Source of the DNA: DATGPD01 sp031423015
GTDB lineage: Bacteria; Planctomycetota; UBA1135; UBA2386
Length of the DNA: 64,000 nucleotides
Direction of reading: 5' to 3'
NCBI GenBank assembly: GCA_031423015.1
Contig: JANPER010000270.1
Location: 1 to 64,000, forward strand
Below are positions 28,079-36,591 of this stretch, piece after piece (position 1 is the first letter of the stretch; every line of letters starts with the position of its first letter). A program made the translations under genes and the position numbers. Below the pieces are notes generated by a model. The model saw nothing but the letters and a program-made list of their open reading frames with translations. It was not told the DNA's origin and did no database searches.

Positions 28079-29764
28079 ATGGCCAAACAACTCACGTTCG
28101 AGAATGACGCCCGCGAAGCAGTCCTGCGGGGCGTGTCCAAACTCGCCAAAGCAGTGGTTTCCACTCTGGGCCCACGCGGCCGCAACGCCGTCCTCGACAA
28201 GGGCTGGGGCGGTCCGACCGTCACCAAGGATGGGGTATCGGTGGCCGAGGAGATCGAACTCGAAAACCCCTTCGAGAACATGGGCGCCACGCTGGTGAAG
28301 GAAGCCGCCAGCAAGACCTCGGATGTCGCCGGCGACGGTACCACGACCGCAACGCTGCTGACGCACGCCATCTTGGAGGAGGGCATGAAGTACCTCACCG
28401 CGGGTGCCGACTTCGCCTCGATGGTGAAGGGCATACGCAAGGCCAGCGACGCGCTCGTCGCCGAGCTGTCGAAGATGGCCAAGAAAGTGCCAGGCACCGA
28501 CATCAGCGCCATTCAGAATGTCGCGACGATCGCCGCCAACAACGACCCCGACGTCGGCAAGATCATCGCCGACGCGATGAAGAAGGTGGGCCAAGACGGC
28601 GTGATCACCGTGGAAGAGGGCAAGAGCCTCACCACCGAGGTCAAGGTCGTCGAAGGCATGCAGTTCGATCGCGGCTATCTGTCGCCGCACTTCGTGACCA
28701 ACCCCGAGAGCATGACCACCGAGCTGCGCGACTGCTTCGTGCTGGTGCATGAGGACAAACTCTCGTCAGTGCGCAAGCTGCTGCCACTGCTCGAGAAGCT
28801 CAAGGAATCCGGCAAGCCGATGCTGATCATCGCTGAGGAGATCGAGGGCGAGGCGCTCGCGACGCTGGTGGTGAACAAGCTGCGCGGCACGTTCAAGGTG
28901 TGCGCGGTCAAGGCGCCGGGCTACGGCGATCGCCGCAAGGCGATGATGCAGGACATCGCGATCCTGACCGGTGGCCAAGCGATCTTCAAGGATCTGGGCG
29001 TCGACATCGAGAAGGTGCAGCTGAAGCAGCTCGGCGTCGCCAAGAAAGTCCTCATCGACAACGACAACACCACGATCATCGAGGGCCGCGGCAAGACGAC
29101 CGACCTCAAGGCGCGCTGCGATCAGATCCGCCGCGAGATCGAGGCCACGACCAGCGACTACGACAAGGAGAAGCTGCAGGAGCGCCTCGCCAAGCTGTCC
29201 GGTGGCATCGCCGAGATTCGCGTCGGCGCCCACACCGAGACCGAGATGAAGGAGCGCAAGGCGCTGGTCGAAGACGCGCTGCACGCGACCCGCGCGGCGA
29301 TCGAGGAGGGCATTCTCCCGGGCGGCGGTGTGGCCCTGTTGCGCGCCGGCAAGGTGCTCGACAGCGTCAAGGCCACCGAAGACGAGCAGATCGGCGTCGA
29401 CATCATGAAGAAGGTCGTGCAGCGCCCACTGCGCACGATCGCGCAGAACGCCGGCCAGGACGGTGGCGTGGTCTGCCGCAACGTGCTGAACGGCAAGGGC
29501 CTCAACTACGGCTTCAACGCGCTGACCCTCGAGTACGGCGACATCGTCCAGCAGGGCATCGTCGATCCCACCAAAGTCACGCGCTCGGCGTTGCAGAACG
29601 CCGTGTCCGTCGCGGCCCTGTTGCTGACCACCGACTGCATGATCGCCGACAACCCTGACAAGGACGCCAAGGGCGGCGGCCATGGCCACGGCCACGGTGG
29701 CGGCGGGATGGGCGGCATGGGTGGGATGGGCGGCATGGGTGGCATGGGCGGGATGGGCATGTGA
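28079..29764 (+). CDS. groEL: Chaperonin GroEL, copy 1 with His-rich plus GGM tail
   Basis: The 561-residue 60-kDa chaperonin subunit has the ATP-site motif DVAGDGTTTATLL (about 83-95), the VKAPGYGDRRKAMMQD hinge segment and GILPGGGVALLRA near 410. The tail is a HGHGHGG stretch followed by repeated GGM. The GGM tail is typical of housekeeping GroELs, and the added histidines may bind metal. It forms folding chambers with GroES, encoded 50 bp downstream. The ATG at 28079 starts MAKQLTFENDAREAV. The frame is open upstream without coding character. Confidence 0.95.
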   Translation: MAKQLTFENDAREAVLRGVSKLAKAVVSTLGPRGRNAVLDKGWGGPTVTKDGVSVAEEIELENPFENMGATLVKEAASKTSDVAGDGTTTATLLTHAILEEGMKYLTAGADFASMVKGIRKASDALVAELSKMAKKVPGTDISAIQNVATIAANNDPDVGKIIADAMKKVGQDGVITVEEGKSLTTEVKVVEGMQFDRGYLSPHFVTNPESMTTELRDCFVLVHEDKLSSVRKLLPLLEKLKESGKPMLIIAEEIEGEALATLVVNKLRGTFKVCAVKAPGYGDRRKAMMQDIAILTGGQAIFKDLGVDIEKVQLKQLGVAKKVLIDNDNTTIIEGRGKTTDLKARCDQIRREIEATTSDYDKEKLQERLAKLSGGIAEIRVGAHTETEMKERKALVEDALHATRAAIEEGILPGGGVALLRAGKVLDSVKATEDEQIGVDIMKKVVQRPLRTIAQNAGQDGGVVCRNVLNGKGLNYGFNALTLEYGDIVQQGIVDPTKVTRSALQNAVSVAALLLTTDCMIADNPDKDAKGGGHGHGHGGGGMGGMGGMGGMGGMGGMGM

Positions 29765-29814
29765 TGGCCACCGATCGAAACAAACCGAACACACAACGAA
29801 ATCAGAGAACCGAC

Positions 29815-30114
29815 ATGAGCAAGCTCAACCTCAAGCCAATCGACGACCGCGTCGTCCTCAAGATCCTCGACGCCGAAGAAGTGACCTCCGGCGGCATCCT
29901 GCTGCCGGACTCCGCCAAGGAGAAGCCGCAGCGGGGTACCGTGGTGGCGATTGGCGACGGCAAGCTCGGCAAAGACGGCAAGCGCCAAGCGCTCGCGGTC
30001 CGCAAGGGCGACACCGTGCTGTTCGGCAAGTACTCGGGCAGCGACGTCAAGGTCGGCGGCGAGGACTACAAGATCGTTCGCGAGGGTGAAATCCTCGCCA
30101 AGGTGGAGGGCTGA
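29815..30114 (+). CDS. groES: Co-chaperonin GroES
   Basis: The 99-residue lid protein starts MSKLNLKPIDDRVVLKILD and has the mobile-loop region EEVTSGGILLPDSAKEKPQRG and ends YKIVREGEILAKVEG. It caps GroEL rings. The ATG at 29815 is preferred over one at 29761, which would overlap groEL1 and add a polar 18-residue extension unlike the family. It sits between two groEL genes, the reverse of the common groES-groEL order. Confidence 0.96.
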   Translation: MSKLNLKPIDDRVVLKILDAEEVTSGGILLPDSAKEKPQRGTVVAIGDGKLGKDGKRQALAVRKGDTVLFGKYSGSDVKVGGEDYKIVREGEILAKVEG

Positions 30115-30117
30115 TCC

Positions 30118-31725
30118 ATGGCTGCCAAGCAGATCATGTTCGATGATGTCGCGCGCCGGAAGATCGTCGCGGGCATCGTCAAGTTGGCGCGCGCCGTCAA
30201 GGTCACCCTCGGCCCCGCGGGCAAGAATGTCATCATCGAGAAGAGCTTTGGCGGCCCGATGGTCGTCAACGACGGCGTCACCGTCGCCAAGGAAATCGAG
30301 CTCGAAGATCCCTTCGAGAACATGGGCGCCAAGTTGGTGCAAGAGGTCAGCAAGAAGACCAACGACGTCGCGGGCGACGGCACCACCACCGCCACTGTGC
30401 TCGCCGAGGCAATCGTCGTGAATGGCCAGCGCTTCTTGATGGCTGGCGTCAACCCGATGGAACTGCGCGCCGGCATCGACCAGGCCGTGACTGCCGTCGT
30501 CGAGGAACTCGGCAAGATGGCGAAGAAGGTCAAGTCGCGCGAGGAGATCGCGCAGGTCGGCACCATCGCCGGCAACAACGATACCGAGATCGGCAACCTG
30601 TTCGCTGACGCGGTCGAGAAGGTCGGCCAAGAGGGTGTCATCACCATCGAGGAAGGCCAGAGCTCGCAGACCGAGTTGCAGCTGGTCGACGGCATGCAGT
30701 TCGACAAGGGCTACATCTCGCCCTACTTCATCACCGACCCCAAGACCATGGAGGCGGTGCTGGAAGACGCGCTCATCCTCATCTACGAGAAGAAGATCTC
30801 GTCGATCAAGGAGATGCTGCCGCTGCTCGAGCAAGTCGCACGGGCCGGCAAGCCGCTGCTGATCATCGCCGAGGACGTCGAGTCCGAAGCGCTCGCCACC
30901 CTGGTGGTCAACCGCCTCAAGGGCGTGCTCAACGTGGCCGCGGTGAAGGCGCCGGGGTTCGGCGATCGCCGCAAGGCGATGCTGCAAGACCTCGCGATCC
31001 TTACCGGCGGTCAGTGCATCAGCGAAGACCTCGGCATCAGCATCGAGAACATCAAGCTCGATCAACTGGGCCGCGCCAAGAAGGTGCGCATCGGCAAGGA
31101 GAACACCACGATCATCGAGGGCGCCGGCAAGAAGGCCGACACCCAGGCGCGCGCCGACAGCATCCGTAGTCAGATCGAGAAGACGACCTCGGACTACGAC
31201 AAGGAGAAGCTGCAGGAGCGCTTGGCCAAGCTCACCGGCGGTGTCGCGGTCGTGCGCGTCGGCGCGATGACCGAGGCCGACATGAAGCAGAAGAAGCTGC
31301 GCATCGAGGACGCGTTGCACGCGACTCGCGCGGCCGTGCAGGAAGGCATCGTCCCCGGCGGCGGCATCGCGCTCCTACGCGCCAGCGCCGTGCTCGACAC
31401 CCTCAAGACCAAGGGCGATCGCAAGTTCGGCGTCGACCTCGTCAGGCAAGCCTGCCAGGCGCCCATCCGCCAGATTGCCGACAACGCTGGCGAGGACGGC
31501 TCCGTCATCTGCCAAGAGGCGCTGTCGCGCAAGAAGACCGAGGGCTTCAACGCACTCAAGGGCGAGTGGGTCGACATGATCCAGGCCGGCATCATCGATC
31601 CGGTCAAGGTCGTGCGCTGCGCGCTGCAGAACGCGGCGAGCATCGCGGGCTTGATCCTCACCACCAACACCCTGGTGACGTCGATCAAAGACGACACCAA
31701 GGCGGTCGAAGGCTCGGTGAGCTGA
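30118..31725 (+). CDS. groEL: Chaperonin GroEL, copy 2 without GGM tail
   Basis: The 535-residue paralogue keeps DVAGDGTTTATVL, VKAPGFGDRRKAMLQD and GIVPGGGIALLRA but ends KDDTKAVEGSVS, with no GGM repeats. It differs from copy 1 throughout, so the duplication is old. Tail-less second GroELs in other bacteria often serve special substrates or stress; here that is inference. The start is 3 bp after the groES stop, so it shares the groES transcript. Confidence 0.94.
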   Translation: MAAKQIMFDDVARRKIVAGIVKLARAVKVTLGPAGKNVIIEKSFGGPMVVNDGVTVAKEIELEDPFENMGAKLVQEVSKKTNDVAGDGTTTATVLAEAIVVNGQRFLMAGVNPMELRAGIDQAVTAVVEELGKMAKKVKSREEIAQVGTIAGNNDTEIGNLFADAVEKVGQEGVITIEEGQSSQTELQLVDGMQFDKGYISPYFITDPKTMEAVLEDALILIYEKKISSIKEMLPLLEQVARAGKPLLIIAEDVESEALATLVVNRLKGVLNVAAVKAPGFGDRRKAMLQDLAILTGGQCISEDLGISIENIKLDQLGRAKKVRIGKENTTIIEGAGKKADTQARADSIRSQIEKTTSDYDKEKLQERLAKLTGGVAVVRVGAMTEADMKQKKLRIEDALHATRAAVQEGIVPGGGIALLRASAVLDTLKTKGDRKFGVDLVRQACQAPIRQIADNAGEDGSVICQEALSRKKTEGFNALKGEWVDMIQAGIIDPVKVVRCALQNAASIAGLILTTNTLVTSIKDDTKAVEGSVS

Positions 31726-31730
31726 TCGGC

Positions 31731-31767
31731 GTCGGCGCCGCGCGCGGTTTGGCGACGCGGCGCCGAC
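31731..31767 (+). terminator. Strong GC hairpin between groEL2 and dnaJ
   Basis: Perfect 12-base arms gtcggcgccgcg (31731-31742) and its complement (31756-31767) flank a 13-base loop. It starts 5 bp after the groEL2 stop. There is no T-run, so partial termination or RNA processing between the chaperonin and dnaJ genes is plausible. Confidence 0.5.
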
Positions 31768-31792
31768 AACCGAGGGGTCGGTCTGGCGAGTC

Positions 31793-32938
31793 ATGGCTAG
31801 CAAGCGAGACTATTACGAAGTCCTGAACGTTGCTCGCGAGGCCAGCGACGACGACCTCAAGAGCGCGTATCGCAAACTGGCGCTGAAGTACCACCCGGAT
31901 CGCAACCCGGGCAACACCGACGCCGAGGCCAAGTTCAAAGAAGCGGCCGAGGCGTACGCGGTGCTGTCCGACGCGGGTAAGCGCAGTCGCTACGACCAGT
32001 TCGGGCACGCAGGCCTCGAAGGCGCCGGTTTCGGCCCCGACGGCGCAGGCTTCACCAACATGGAGGACATCGTCTCCGCGTTCGGCGAGATGTTCGGCGC
32101 GGGCGGTGGTGGCGGCGGCTTCTTCGACCAGTTCTTCAGCGGGCGCACCGGACGGGGCCGCAAGGGCACGAGCCTGCGCGTCGACCTGCAAGTGACTCTG
32201 GAAGAGGTCGCGTCGGGCGCCAAGAAGACGCTCGAGATCGCACGTCACGAAGCCTGCGAGACCTGCAGCGGTAGCGGCGCGAAGCCAGGCACACAGCCCA
32301 AGCGCTGCGCGACCTGCGGCGGACACGGCGCCGTGATGCGCAGCCAGGGCTTCTTCTCGGTGCGCACCGCGTGCCCGGCCTGCGGCGGGCGCGGCCAACG
32401 CATTGAAGATCCGTGCAGTCGTTGTCGCGGTCGCGGCGCGGTCGCACAAAAAAAGCCGCTCAACATCAGCATCCCGGCTGGCATCCAGGAAGCGCACGTC
32501 GAACGCATCGCCGGGCAAGGCGAGGCGGGCGATCAGGGCGGACCTCCGGGCGACCTCGTGGTGGTGATCCATGTGCAGCCGCACGAAGTGTTCGTGCGCG
32601 ACGGCGACGACCTACACGCCCGCGCCACGATCAGCTTCAAGCAGGCTGTGCTCGGCGACACGATCGAACTGCCGAACCTGACGCAAGAGACCGTCGTGCT
32701 CAAGGTGCCCAAGGGCACGCAGCCCGGCGAACGCTTGCGGATCAAGGGACACGGCCTACCTCGCCCCGATGGCTATGGGCGCGGCAACCTGGTCGTCGAG
32801 ATCCAAGTCGACGTGCCGACCAAGGTCACGCCCGAACAGATCAAGCTTCTCGATGAATTCGAGGAGGTCGACGGGCGCGCCAAGAAGACCGGGAAGCGCA
32901 AGGGCTTCTTCGAGAAGGTGAAGGACATCCTCGGCTGA
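31793..32938 (+). CDS. dnaJ: Chaperone DnaJ (Hsp40)
   Basis: The 381-residue type I J-protein has the J-domain DYYEVLNVAREASDDDLKSAYRKLALKYHPDRN (HPD about 34-36), a Gly/Phe-rich linker (about 75-115) and four zinc motifs (CETCSGSG, CATCGGHG, CPACGGRG, CSRCRGRG). The C-terminal substrate domain follows. It delivers clients to DnaK and stimulates its ATPase. dnaK is not in the window. grpE follows after 4 bp. Confidence 0.97.
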   Translation: MASKRDYYEVLNVAREASDDDLKSAYRKLALKYHPDRNPGNTDAEAKFKEAAEAYAVLSDAGKRSRYDQFGHAGLEGAGFGPDGAGFTNMEDIVSAFGEMFGAGGGGGGFFDQFFSGRTGRGRKGTSLRVDLQVTLEEVASGAKKTLEIARHEACETCSGSGAKPGTQPKRCATCGGHGAVMRSQGFFSVRTACPACGGRGQRIEDPCSRCRGRGAVAQKKPLNISIPAGIQEAHVERIAGQGEAGDQGGPPGDLVVVIHVQPHEVFVRDGDDLHARATISFKQAVLGDTIELPNLTQETVVLKVPKGTQPGERLRIKGHGLPRPDGYGRGNLVVEIQVDVPTKVTPEQIKLLDEFEEVDGRAKKTGKRKGFFEKVKDILG

Positions 32939-32942
32939 CGAC

Positions 32943-33545
32943 ATGAACGACAACACCGCTGACAAGACCCAGAAGACGCCGGGGTGGGACGACAACGGCC
33001 CCGCGCCCGCGGGCGATGCGCCCGTGTCAGCAACGCACGAGCGCGAGCTGGCGGCGCTGAAGCAAGAGCGCGATGCGGCACAGGACCAGTTGAAGCGCAG
33101 CCTCGCGGACCTCGCCAACGTGCGTCGTCGTCAGCTGGGCGAGATGCAGCAGGCACGCACGGTGGCCGTCGAGAGCCTGGCCCGCGAGCTGCTGCCCGTG
33201 CTCGACAACTTCAACCTCGCCCTCGAGTCGCACGACCAGCAGGCCGCGACGGGCCACAAGAGCGACGCGGAAGCCCTGGTGCAGGGCCTCCGCATGGTGC
33301 GCACCCTGTTCGAGGCCGCACTCGAGCAGCACGGTGTCCGCGAGATCGAAGGCCACGGTCAACCGTTCGATCCCAACAAACACGAGGCGGTCGGGATCGA
33401 CGCCAGCGGTGACGCGGCCCCAGGGCACGTGGGCAGAGTGCTCCAGCGCGGCTACTTCTTGGCGGACCGAGTGCTGCGACCGAGCCGCGTGCTGGTCGGC
33501 CAACAGCGCTCGACCACCGATGCAGCCCCCGCGGACGACGAGTAG
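32943..33545 (+). CDS. grpE: Nucleotide exchange factor GrpE
   Basis: The 200-residue protein has an N-terminal disordered region, a long coiled coil (HERELAALKQERDAAQDQL, about 37-65, into LANVRRRQ) and a C-terminal beta domain. That domain shows EHGVREIEGHGQPFDPNKHEAV-type sequence near 125-150 and ends GRVLQRGYFLADRVLRPSRVLV. It releases ADP from DnaK. The start lies 4 bp after the dnaJ stop. Confidence 0.95.
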   Translation: MNDNTADKTQKTPGWDDNGPAPAGDAPVSATHERELAALKQERDAAQDQLKRSLADLANVRRRQLGEMQQARTVAVESLARELLPVLDNFNLALESHDQQAATGHKSDAEALVQGLRMVRTLFEAALEQHGVREIEGHGQPFDPNKHEAVGIDASGDAAPGHVGRVLQRGYFLADRVLRPSRVLVGQQRSTTDAAPADDE

Positions 33546-33556
33546 ACCCTCAGACG

Positions 33557-33898
33557 ATGCCTACCTACGCCTACGAGTGCGCCGCCTGCGGTCACAAGCT
33601 GGAGGAGTTCCAGACCATGAGCGCGGCTCCCATCAGGAAGTGTCCGGCCTGCAAGAAGCAGAAGCTGCAGCGCCTGATCGGTGCCGGCGCTGGCGTGATC
33701 TTCAAGGGCAGCGGCTTCTACCAGACCGACTACAAGAAGAGCGGCAGCGGCGAACCGAAGAAGGATGCTGACGGCGCGCCGAAGTCGGACACGACCACCC
33801 CGAAGAAAGCCGACACCGAACCCACCAAGCCCGCGCCAACCACGGCCGGCGACAGCAAGGACGCCAAGAAGGCCAGCAAGCCCGCCGACCAAAAGTAG
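33557..33898 (+). CDS. FmdB-family zinc-ribbon protein
   Basis: The 113-residue protein begins MPTYAYECAACGHKLEEFQT with CxxC, then CPACKK as the second zinc pair, and LQRLIGAGAGVIFKGSGFYQTDY, the standard FmdB core to about residue 55. The remainder is a Lys/Thr/Pro/Asp-rich tail without structure. The family's biochemical role is poorly defined. It lies 11 bp after grpE and probably ends the chaperone transcript. Confidence 0.88.
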   Translation: MPTYAYECAACGHKLEEFQTMSAAPIRKCPACKKQKLQRLIGAGAGVIFKGSGFYQTDYKKSGSGEPKKDADGAPKSDTTTPKKADTEPTKPAPTTAGDSKDAKKASKPADQK

Positions 33899-33959
33899 GG
33901 CACGACAAGCCGCCGCACGACGAGCGACAGCGCGAAGGCGCGGCGGTAGTCTGCTGCGC

Positions 33960-34637
33960 ATGGTCGCGCGCACTCGTCACGGATCTTCGAGCGGCAGGTT
34001 TGCGTTCGCAATGGGCGTCTTGTGTCTGGGCGGATGCACGCAGTGGCTGTTCTCCGGCGTCGCCTACCCGTCGAACGAACGGCCGGTGATGCGCATCGAG
34101 ACGCGCGGCGGCACCGAGATGGGCGTCGGCACCGAGGCTGGCATTCTGTTTCTCGGGCGGACCAGCAAGGAGGGCCCCTGCCGCATCCACTACTGGCTGG
34201 GACCGACCCCGCTGGTGGAAGACGGCACCGTCGAGCCCTGGGCCGGCGTGTTCTTCCGCGCCACGATGGATCTCAAGTACCCATCAGCGCGCTTCCTCGA
34301 TCGCGACCTCGAGCCCGACGAGCCGCTCGTGGCGATGTACTACTCCGGCAACCAAGTGGAAGAGGTCGCGCTGCAGCGCGCGCGCGAGCCCGGCGTGCAG
34401 GGTGATGTCGTCGATTGGCCGGGTCGCGACTTGCCGGCCGGCACCGGCGTCTTCGTGCGCGACGACGAGGGCCTGGCTCTGGTCGGCTTGATCGCTGGCC
34501 GCATCGAGACCGCGGGCCAGCGCTACTTGGTGCATACCGGCACGACCACGATGCGGCTGGCCATGCTCACGGCCAAGCCGCCTACCGAGCCGCGCCAAGT
34601 GAAGCACCGGCCCGACGACATCACTGTCGACAAGTAA
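33960..34637 (+). CDS. Lipoprotein of unknown function
   Basis: The 225-residue protein has a basic n-region, a hydrophobic stretch (FAFAMGVLCLGG) and a lipobox LGGC with Cys at about 26. The mature part is beta-rich (MRIETRGGTEMGVGTEAGILFLG, AGTGVFVRDDEGLALVGLIAGR). It resembles a protease-like or sensor beta-barrel, but I recognise no family. The gene is convergent with the peptide-binding protein at 34666. Confidence 0.65.
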   Translation: MVARTRHGSSSGRFAFAMGVLCLGGCTQWLFSGVAYPSNERPVMRIETRGGTEMGVGTEAGILFLGRTSKEGPCRIHYWLGPTPLVEDGTVEPWAGVFFRATMDLKYPSARFLDRDLEPDEPLVAMYYSGNQVEEVALQRAREPGVQGDVVDWPGRDLPAGTGVFVRDDEGLALVGLIAGRIETAGQRYLVHTGTTTMRLAMLTAKPPTEPRQVKHRPDDITVDK

Positions 34638-34665
34638 GAGAGCCCCTCGACTCGGCCGACGGCGA

Positions 34666-36372
34666 TCAGCGTGCGACCCAGAACCGGTCCATCACCACAC
34701 CGAGCGCGCCCGGCTCAGCATCCTGAAAGCGCTTGTCGATCAGCAGCGTGAGTCGCGGGTGCACGAGCAGGCTCACTGGTTCGAGTCGAGACAGGGTGTG
34801 CGCCCATGCGCGATACATGCCGATGCGCTTTTGATCGTCCAGCTCGTTGCGCGCCGCCACGAGCTGCGCGTCGACCTCCGGGTCCTCTAACCCGCAGTAG
34901 TTCTTGCCCGGCGCGTCGGACTGACTGCTGTGGAAGTTGAAGAACGGGTCGCACACGGCTTGGTGGCTCCAGCTCATCAACACGGCGTCGAAGTCGCGCT
35001 TCTCGTAGTGTTCGACGACGTCACCCCATTCGCGCCGTTCGATCGCGAGCTGAACTCCGGCGGTGGCAAACGCCGGCAAGGCCAGCTCGAGAATGCGGCG
35101 CTGCAAAGGCGAATGGTTGCCGACGAACAGCGTCACCGTGAACGGCGCGATGGATTCGCCGACAACGCCAGCGGCCGTGAGCAATGCCCGCGCCTGCGTC
35201 GGGTCGAATGGCATCGGCGCCAAGTCGGGGGGGTACTCTTTGTCCTCTGGTCGAAACCACGCAGCGGCCGCTCGACCGCGCCCCGCGAGAAGGTCGCTGA
35301 CGATCGCGTTCCGATCGAACAGCATCGACAAGGCGCGGCGCACGCGCACGTCATGGAACGGCTTGCGTCGCAGGTTCCACACCACCATGTGATGCCCGAG
35401 CCGGGGCGAGCGATAGTCGAGCAAGCGCATGCGCTCCTGCAGCGCAGGATGCGCGCCGTGCAGAGCCTCCGTGTCCTCGCCGAAGTACCAGTCGAGTCGG
35501 CCCGCGCGCAGTTCAGCCAAGATGGTGGCTGGGTCGGACAAGAAGCGAAAGCGAAGCCCCATCAGGTTCCAGCAGTCTGGCTGCGCCAGGCGCCGCCAAC
35601 TCGACGGGTTCTGCACGAGGGTCAGGTCGATGCCGCGTCGCCAGGCGGCCTCTCCACTCGCCCGGTCGCGAGCCACCACGTAGGCGCCGGTCCCCGGACC
35701 CGGCAAGCGCACGCGCGCGAGCAGTGCGCTGAACTCCGCCGAGCCCAGGGCCGGAGCCGCCTTGCCCTCCGCTGCGGCGAGCGATGCCACGGCCGAGCGC
35801 CAGTAGCGAGCCTGCACCACCGGGTAGGCCAGGCTGACGAGCATGCGGACATGGGGCATGGGTGTCGCCACGCGCAAGCGGCACGAACGCGCGTCGATGG
35901 GTTCGAACCCGTTCAGCGAATCGAACGCCTCGCGCGCGGAGCCAAAGGTCGCCCCGGGCGCCTTGGCCGCGCGGTATGCGAACTCCAGGTCCTCGATGGT
36001 GAGCGCTTCGCCGTCGGAGAACACAACGCCAGGGCGCAGCCTGACGTTCAGGGCTCCACCACTGGGCTCCACTTCTACGGCCTCGGCCACGGCCGGCATC
36101 AACTCGCCGGTCTTCGAGTCAGGGTAGAGCAGGCTGTCGTGGGTGTAGCGGAGGATCAGGCTGCGGACAGCGGCATCGCTGGTCGTGAGCGGGTTGAGGT
36201 GCCGCGGCTCCACCGTCGCCGCCACGAAAAACCCACCCTGGGGCCGCGCTCGCGTTTGGTCCAGCGGCGGCAGTTCCCAATCCCACTGGCGCATGCCCTG
36301 GCTGACCCACATCGCCAGGCCGACGCCAGTCGCCAGTACTCCCAGCCACACGGCAACCACGGGCACGCGCAC
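34666..36372 (-). CDS. ABC transporter substrate-binding protein, family 5 (oligopeptide type)
   Basis: The 568-residue protein has an N-terminal hydrophobic segment (VPVVAVWLGVLATGVGLAMWV) that may anchor it or act as a signal. The SBP_bac_5 fold features are visible: EPRHLNPLTTSDA near 55, LRPGVVFSDGEALTIEDLEFAYR near 110, HHMVVWNLRRKPFHDVRVRRALSMLFDRNAI near 327-357, and a C-terminal WSHQAVCDPFFNF region. It binds peptides or similar solutes. No permease or ATPase genes adjoin it, so it may be an orphan receptor or serve a distant transporter. Confidence 0.88.
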   Translation of the reverse strand: MRVPVVAVWLGVLATGVGLAMWVSQGMRQWDWELPPLDQTRARPQGGFFVAATVEPRHLNPLTTSDAAVRSLILRYTHDSLLYPDSKTGELMPAVAEAVEVEPSGGALNVRLRPGVVFSDGEALTIEDLEFAYRAAKAPGATFGSAREAFDSLNGFEPIDARSCRLRVATPMPHVRMLVSLAYPVVQARYWRSAVASLAAAEGKAAPALGSAEFSALLARVRLPGPGTGAYVVARDRASGEAAWRRGIDLTLVQNPSSWRRLAQPDCWNLMGLRFRFLSDPATILAELRAGRLDWYFGEDTEALHGAHPALQERMRLLDYRSPRLGHHMVVWNLRRKPFHDVRVRRALSMLFDRNAIVSDLLAGRGRAAAAWFRPEDKEYPPDLAPMPFDPTQARALLTAAGVVGESIAPFTVTLFVGNHSPLQRRILELALPAFATAGVQLAIERREWGDVVEHYEKRDFDAVLMSWSHQAVCDPFFNFHSSQSDAPGKNYCGLEDPEVDAQLVAARNELDDQKRIGMYRAWAHTLSRLEPVSLLVHPRLTLLIDKRFQDAEPGALGVVMDRFWVAR

Positions 36373-36439
36373 CGTGGCAACATACTCGGCGACAGCCTTC
36401 GCCGCGCTCGGGGATCAGAGCACCACCCGATAGGACCGG

Positions 36440-36515
36440 TGGTACGCCCAGCAGGACTCGAACCTGCGACCACCGGATTAAAAGTCCGATGCTCTACCGA
36501 CTGAGCTATGGGCGC
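36440..36515 (-). tRNA. tRNA-Lys (anticodon UUU), CCA encoded
   Basis: On the minus strand the cloverleaf reads: acceptor GCGCCCA with TGGGCGT, D-stem GCTC/GAGC, anticodon stem TCGGA/TCCGG around loop CTTTTAA (anticodon TTT), T-stem GCAGG/CCTGC with loop TTCGAGT. Discriminator A is followed by CCA. The first pair is a G-U wobble. It stands between the HEAT-repeat gene and the peptide-binding gene. Confidence 0.96.
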
Positions 36516-36591
36516 CTGGCGCGCACGGTAGCCGCAAGCCTGTCGATGGCAAGCGCATGGCGACCGCGCAGGTCGCCCCCGGCCGAACGAC

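Noticed and set aside
29680..29760. Short tandem repeats near 29.7 kb as a CRISPR or VNTR
   Set aside because: They encode the HGHG and GGM repeats of the GroEL tail. No CRISPR array is seen in the window.
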